Shown: positions 28,611 to 30,031 of the stretch, piece by piece | Layout of the letters: each line of letters begins with the position of its first letter | Numbering within the stretch: the stretch's first letter is position 1 | The notes under the pieces: generated by a model | The model's database searches: none | The model's input: only the letters and a program-made list of their open reading frames with translations | What the model was told of the DNA's origin: nothing | Assembly: GCA_035705495.1 (NCBI GenBank) | Contig: DASSWB010000086.1 | Coordinates: 1 to 30,031, forward strand | DNA from: DASSWB01 sp035705495 | Lineage (GTDB): Bacteria; Bacteroidota; Bacteroidia; Flavobacteriales; Flavobacteriaceae | Length of the DNA stretch: 30,031 nucleotides | Direction of reading: 5' to 3' | Made by a program: the position numbers and the translations under genes

Positions 28611-30031
28611 ATGTCTTCATTACGATTTGATGCCCTTAAAAAAGCTTTTAACCGTGAACCGGTCAAAGTTGAAGAAACCGAAAGGCGTTCTGCTATTTTC
28701 GGTAAAAATGTTTTTAACGAGGCTGTAATGCGCCAATTTCTTACAAAGGAATCGTATGCCCGTGTTAGTGATGCGATTTCAAAAGGAACAAAAATAGACC
28801 GTTCGGTTGCCGATCATATTTCGACGGGAATGAAAGAATGGGCGATTGCGAAAGGCGCAACTCATTACACGCACTGGTTTCAACCACTTACTGGAACAAC
28901 AGCTGAAAAACATGATGCTTTTTTTGAAACTATTGGTGATGGAGAAGCCATAGAGAAGTTTGGTGGCGGACAACTTGTTCAACAGGAACCCGATGCCTCA
29001 AGCTTTCCGAACGGAGGAATCAGAAATACTTTTGAAGCACGTGGTTATACGGCTTGGGATCCAACGTCTCCGGCATTTATTTATGGTTCTACCTTGTGTA
29101 TTCCCACGGTTTTTGTCTCCTACACAGGTGAGGCATTGGATTACAAAACCCCTTTACTCCGTGCGCTACAAGCAATAGATAATGCAGCAACTGATGTAGC
29201 CAAATATTTCGACAAAAACGTCACGAAAGTCAATGCCACCTTGGGTTGGGAACAAGAATATTTCTTGATTGATTCTGCTTTTGCTTTCTCACGTCCCGAT
29301 CTTCAGTTATCTGGAAGAACATTGTTGGGACATTCCCCTGCAAAAGGACAGCAATTGGATGATCATTATTTTGGTTCCATTCCTTCCCGTGTCCTTAATT
29401 ATATGAGGGATTTGGAAAAAGAATGTATGTTGTTGGGAATACCAGTGAAAACCAGGCACAACGAAGTAGCACCAAACCAATTTGAACTTGCGCCCATATT
29501 TGAAGAAGCGAATCTTGCGGTAGATCATAATTCACTTTTGATGGATTTAATGCACAAAATTGCCGAAAGGCATCATTTTAAAGTGCTGTTTCACGAAAAA
29601 CCATTCGCGGGAATTAATGGTAGCGGAAAACACAACAACTGGTCATTGAGTACCAATACGGGAACCAATCTTTTGAGTCCGGGAAAAACTCCGATGAAAA
29701 ATCTTCAGTTCCTTACATTTTTTGTGAACACGATTAAAGCGGTTTGTGATAATGAAGAGTTGATTAGAGGCTGCATTGCAAGTGCTTCCAACGATCATAG
29801 ATTGGGTGCAAATGAAGCGCCACCGGCAATTATTTCTGTCTTTATTGGTTCACAACTGACAGCTGTTTTGGATGAACTCGAAAAAGTGACCGACGGAAAA
29901 CTTTCTCCGCAAGAAAAAACCGAATTGAAGTTGAATGTAGTCGGGAAAATTCCGGAAATCCTCATGGACAATACCGATAGAAACAGAACTTCGCCTTTTG
30001 CATTTACAGGTAATAAATTCGAATTTCGGGC
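28611..30031 (+). CDS. glnN: Glutamine synthetase type III, 5' part (3' end outside window)
   Basis: ATP-dependent synthesis of glutamine from glutamate and ammonia. It starts at the ATG at 28611 (MSSLRFDALKKAFNREPV) and stays open to the window edge, giving 473 residues of about 730 expected for type III (GSIII), much larger than type I or II. Motifs: the N-terminal FGKNVFNEAVMRQFL, GWEQEYFLID (metal site), KTRHNEVAPNQFELAPIFEEANLAVDHN, the FHEKPFAGINGSGKHNNWS ammonia/ATP region, and NDHRLGANEAPPAIISVF. GSIII is characteristic of Bacteroidota. It diverges from the 50-aa gene with 201 bp between the starts; nitrogen-dependent control is plausible but no operator is visible. Confidence 0.97.
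   Translation, partial: MSSLRFDALKKAFNREPVKVEETERRSAIFGKNVFNEAVMRQFLTKESYARVSDAISKGTKIDRSVADHISTGMKEWAIAKGATHYTHWFQPLTGTTAEKHDAFFETIGDGEAIEKFGGGQLVQQEPDASSFPNGGIRNTFEARGYTAWDPTSPAFIYGSTLCIPTVFVSYTGEALDYKTPLLRALQAIDNAATDVAKYFDKNVTKVNATLGWEQEYFLIDSAFAFSRPDLQLSGRTLLGHSPAKGQQLDDHYFGSIPSRVLNYMRDLEKECMLLGIPVKTRHNEVAPNQFELAPIFEEANLAVDHNSLLMDLMHKIAERHHFKVLFHEKPFAGINGSGKHNNWSLSTNTGTNLLSPGKTPMKNLQFLTFFVNTIKAVCDNEELIRGCIASASNDHRLGANEAPPAIISVFIGSQLTAVLDELEKVTDGKLSPQEKTELKLNVVGKIPEILMDNTDRNRTSPFAFTGNKFEFR

Noticed and set aside
1..30031. Defence island, prophage, CRISPR array or transposon
   Set aside because: No repeats with spacers, integrase, transposase, phage structural genes or typical defence pairs were found; gene content is housekeeping.

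Overview
The window is a piece of ordinary chromosome from a member of the Bacteroidota, most likely a Flavobacteriia species. The signs are a low-GC genome, promoters with the TAnnTTTG -7 element (some with TTG 17-23 bp upstream), few Shine-Dalgarno sequences, a tRNA gene without an encoded CCA, a type III glutamine synthetase, a fused IcmF-type acyl-CoA mutase, and several small proteins I recall mainly from this class. I see no insertion sequence, prophage, integrase, CRISPR array or rRNA. Both ends cut genes: the mutase at the left and glutamine synthetase III at the right.

Layout. 1-2.8 kb: 3' part of IcmF. 2.9-4.3 kb (minus): an uncharacterised 160-aa helical protein and a stand-alone LigD-type polymerase domain. 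4.5-6.6 kb (plus): a MarC-family membrane protein, a cold-shock protein, and isopentenyl-diphosphate isomerase overlapping a pterin synthase. 6.6-8.1 kb: a lipoprotein metallo-beta-lactamase-fold hydrolase (minus) and a nitroreductase (plus). 14.7-8.1 kb (minus): a long same-strand run tpx, undecaprenol kinase, then with its own promoter ftsK, lolA, an LptF/G permease, and ribB carrying a decayed GTP cyclohydrolase II domain. 16.0-14.8 kb (minus): a redox operon of 2-Cys peroxiredoxin, thioredoxin and a DUF6952-like protein. 17.6-16.1 kb: NhaC antiporter. 19-21.2 kb: a trans-sulfuration PLP enzyme divergent from an Lrp/AsnC regulator, then dihydrolipoyl dehydrogenase. 21.2-21.7 kb: two tiny ORFs, terminators and tRNA-Arg(ACG). 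21.8-23.2 kb: a SatD-DUF3307 pair behind three phased 28-bp repeats. 24.7-23.2 kb: SelO. 25-27.5 kb: a DUF2130 coiled-coil/predicted nuclease protein, two orphan proteins and a PhnA-like domain. 27.6-28.4 kb (minus): a DUF892 ferritin-like protein and a 50-aa basic protein. 28.6 kb to the end: glutamine synthetase III.

Most of this is housekeeping. The envelope genes (lolA, LptF/G permease, undecaprenol kinase) sit with ftsK. The redox genes (tpx; peroxiredoxin-thioredoxin-DUF6952) form two adjacent units. The best candidates for something undescribed are the SatD-DUF3307 module with its repeat operator, the Tpx that lacks the usual resolving cysteine, the ribB protein with a zinc-less cyclohydrolase domain, the small protein embedded in the peroxiredoxin operon, and the hairpin in the selO leader.
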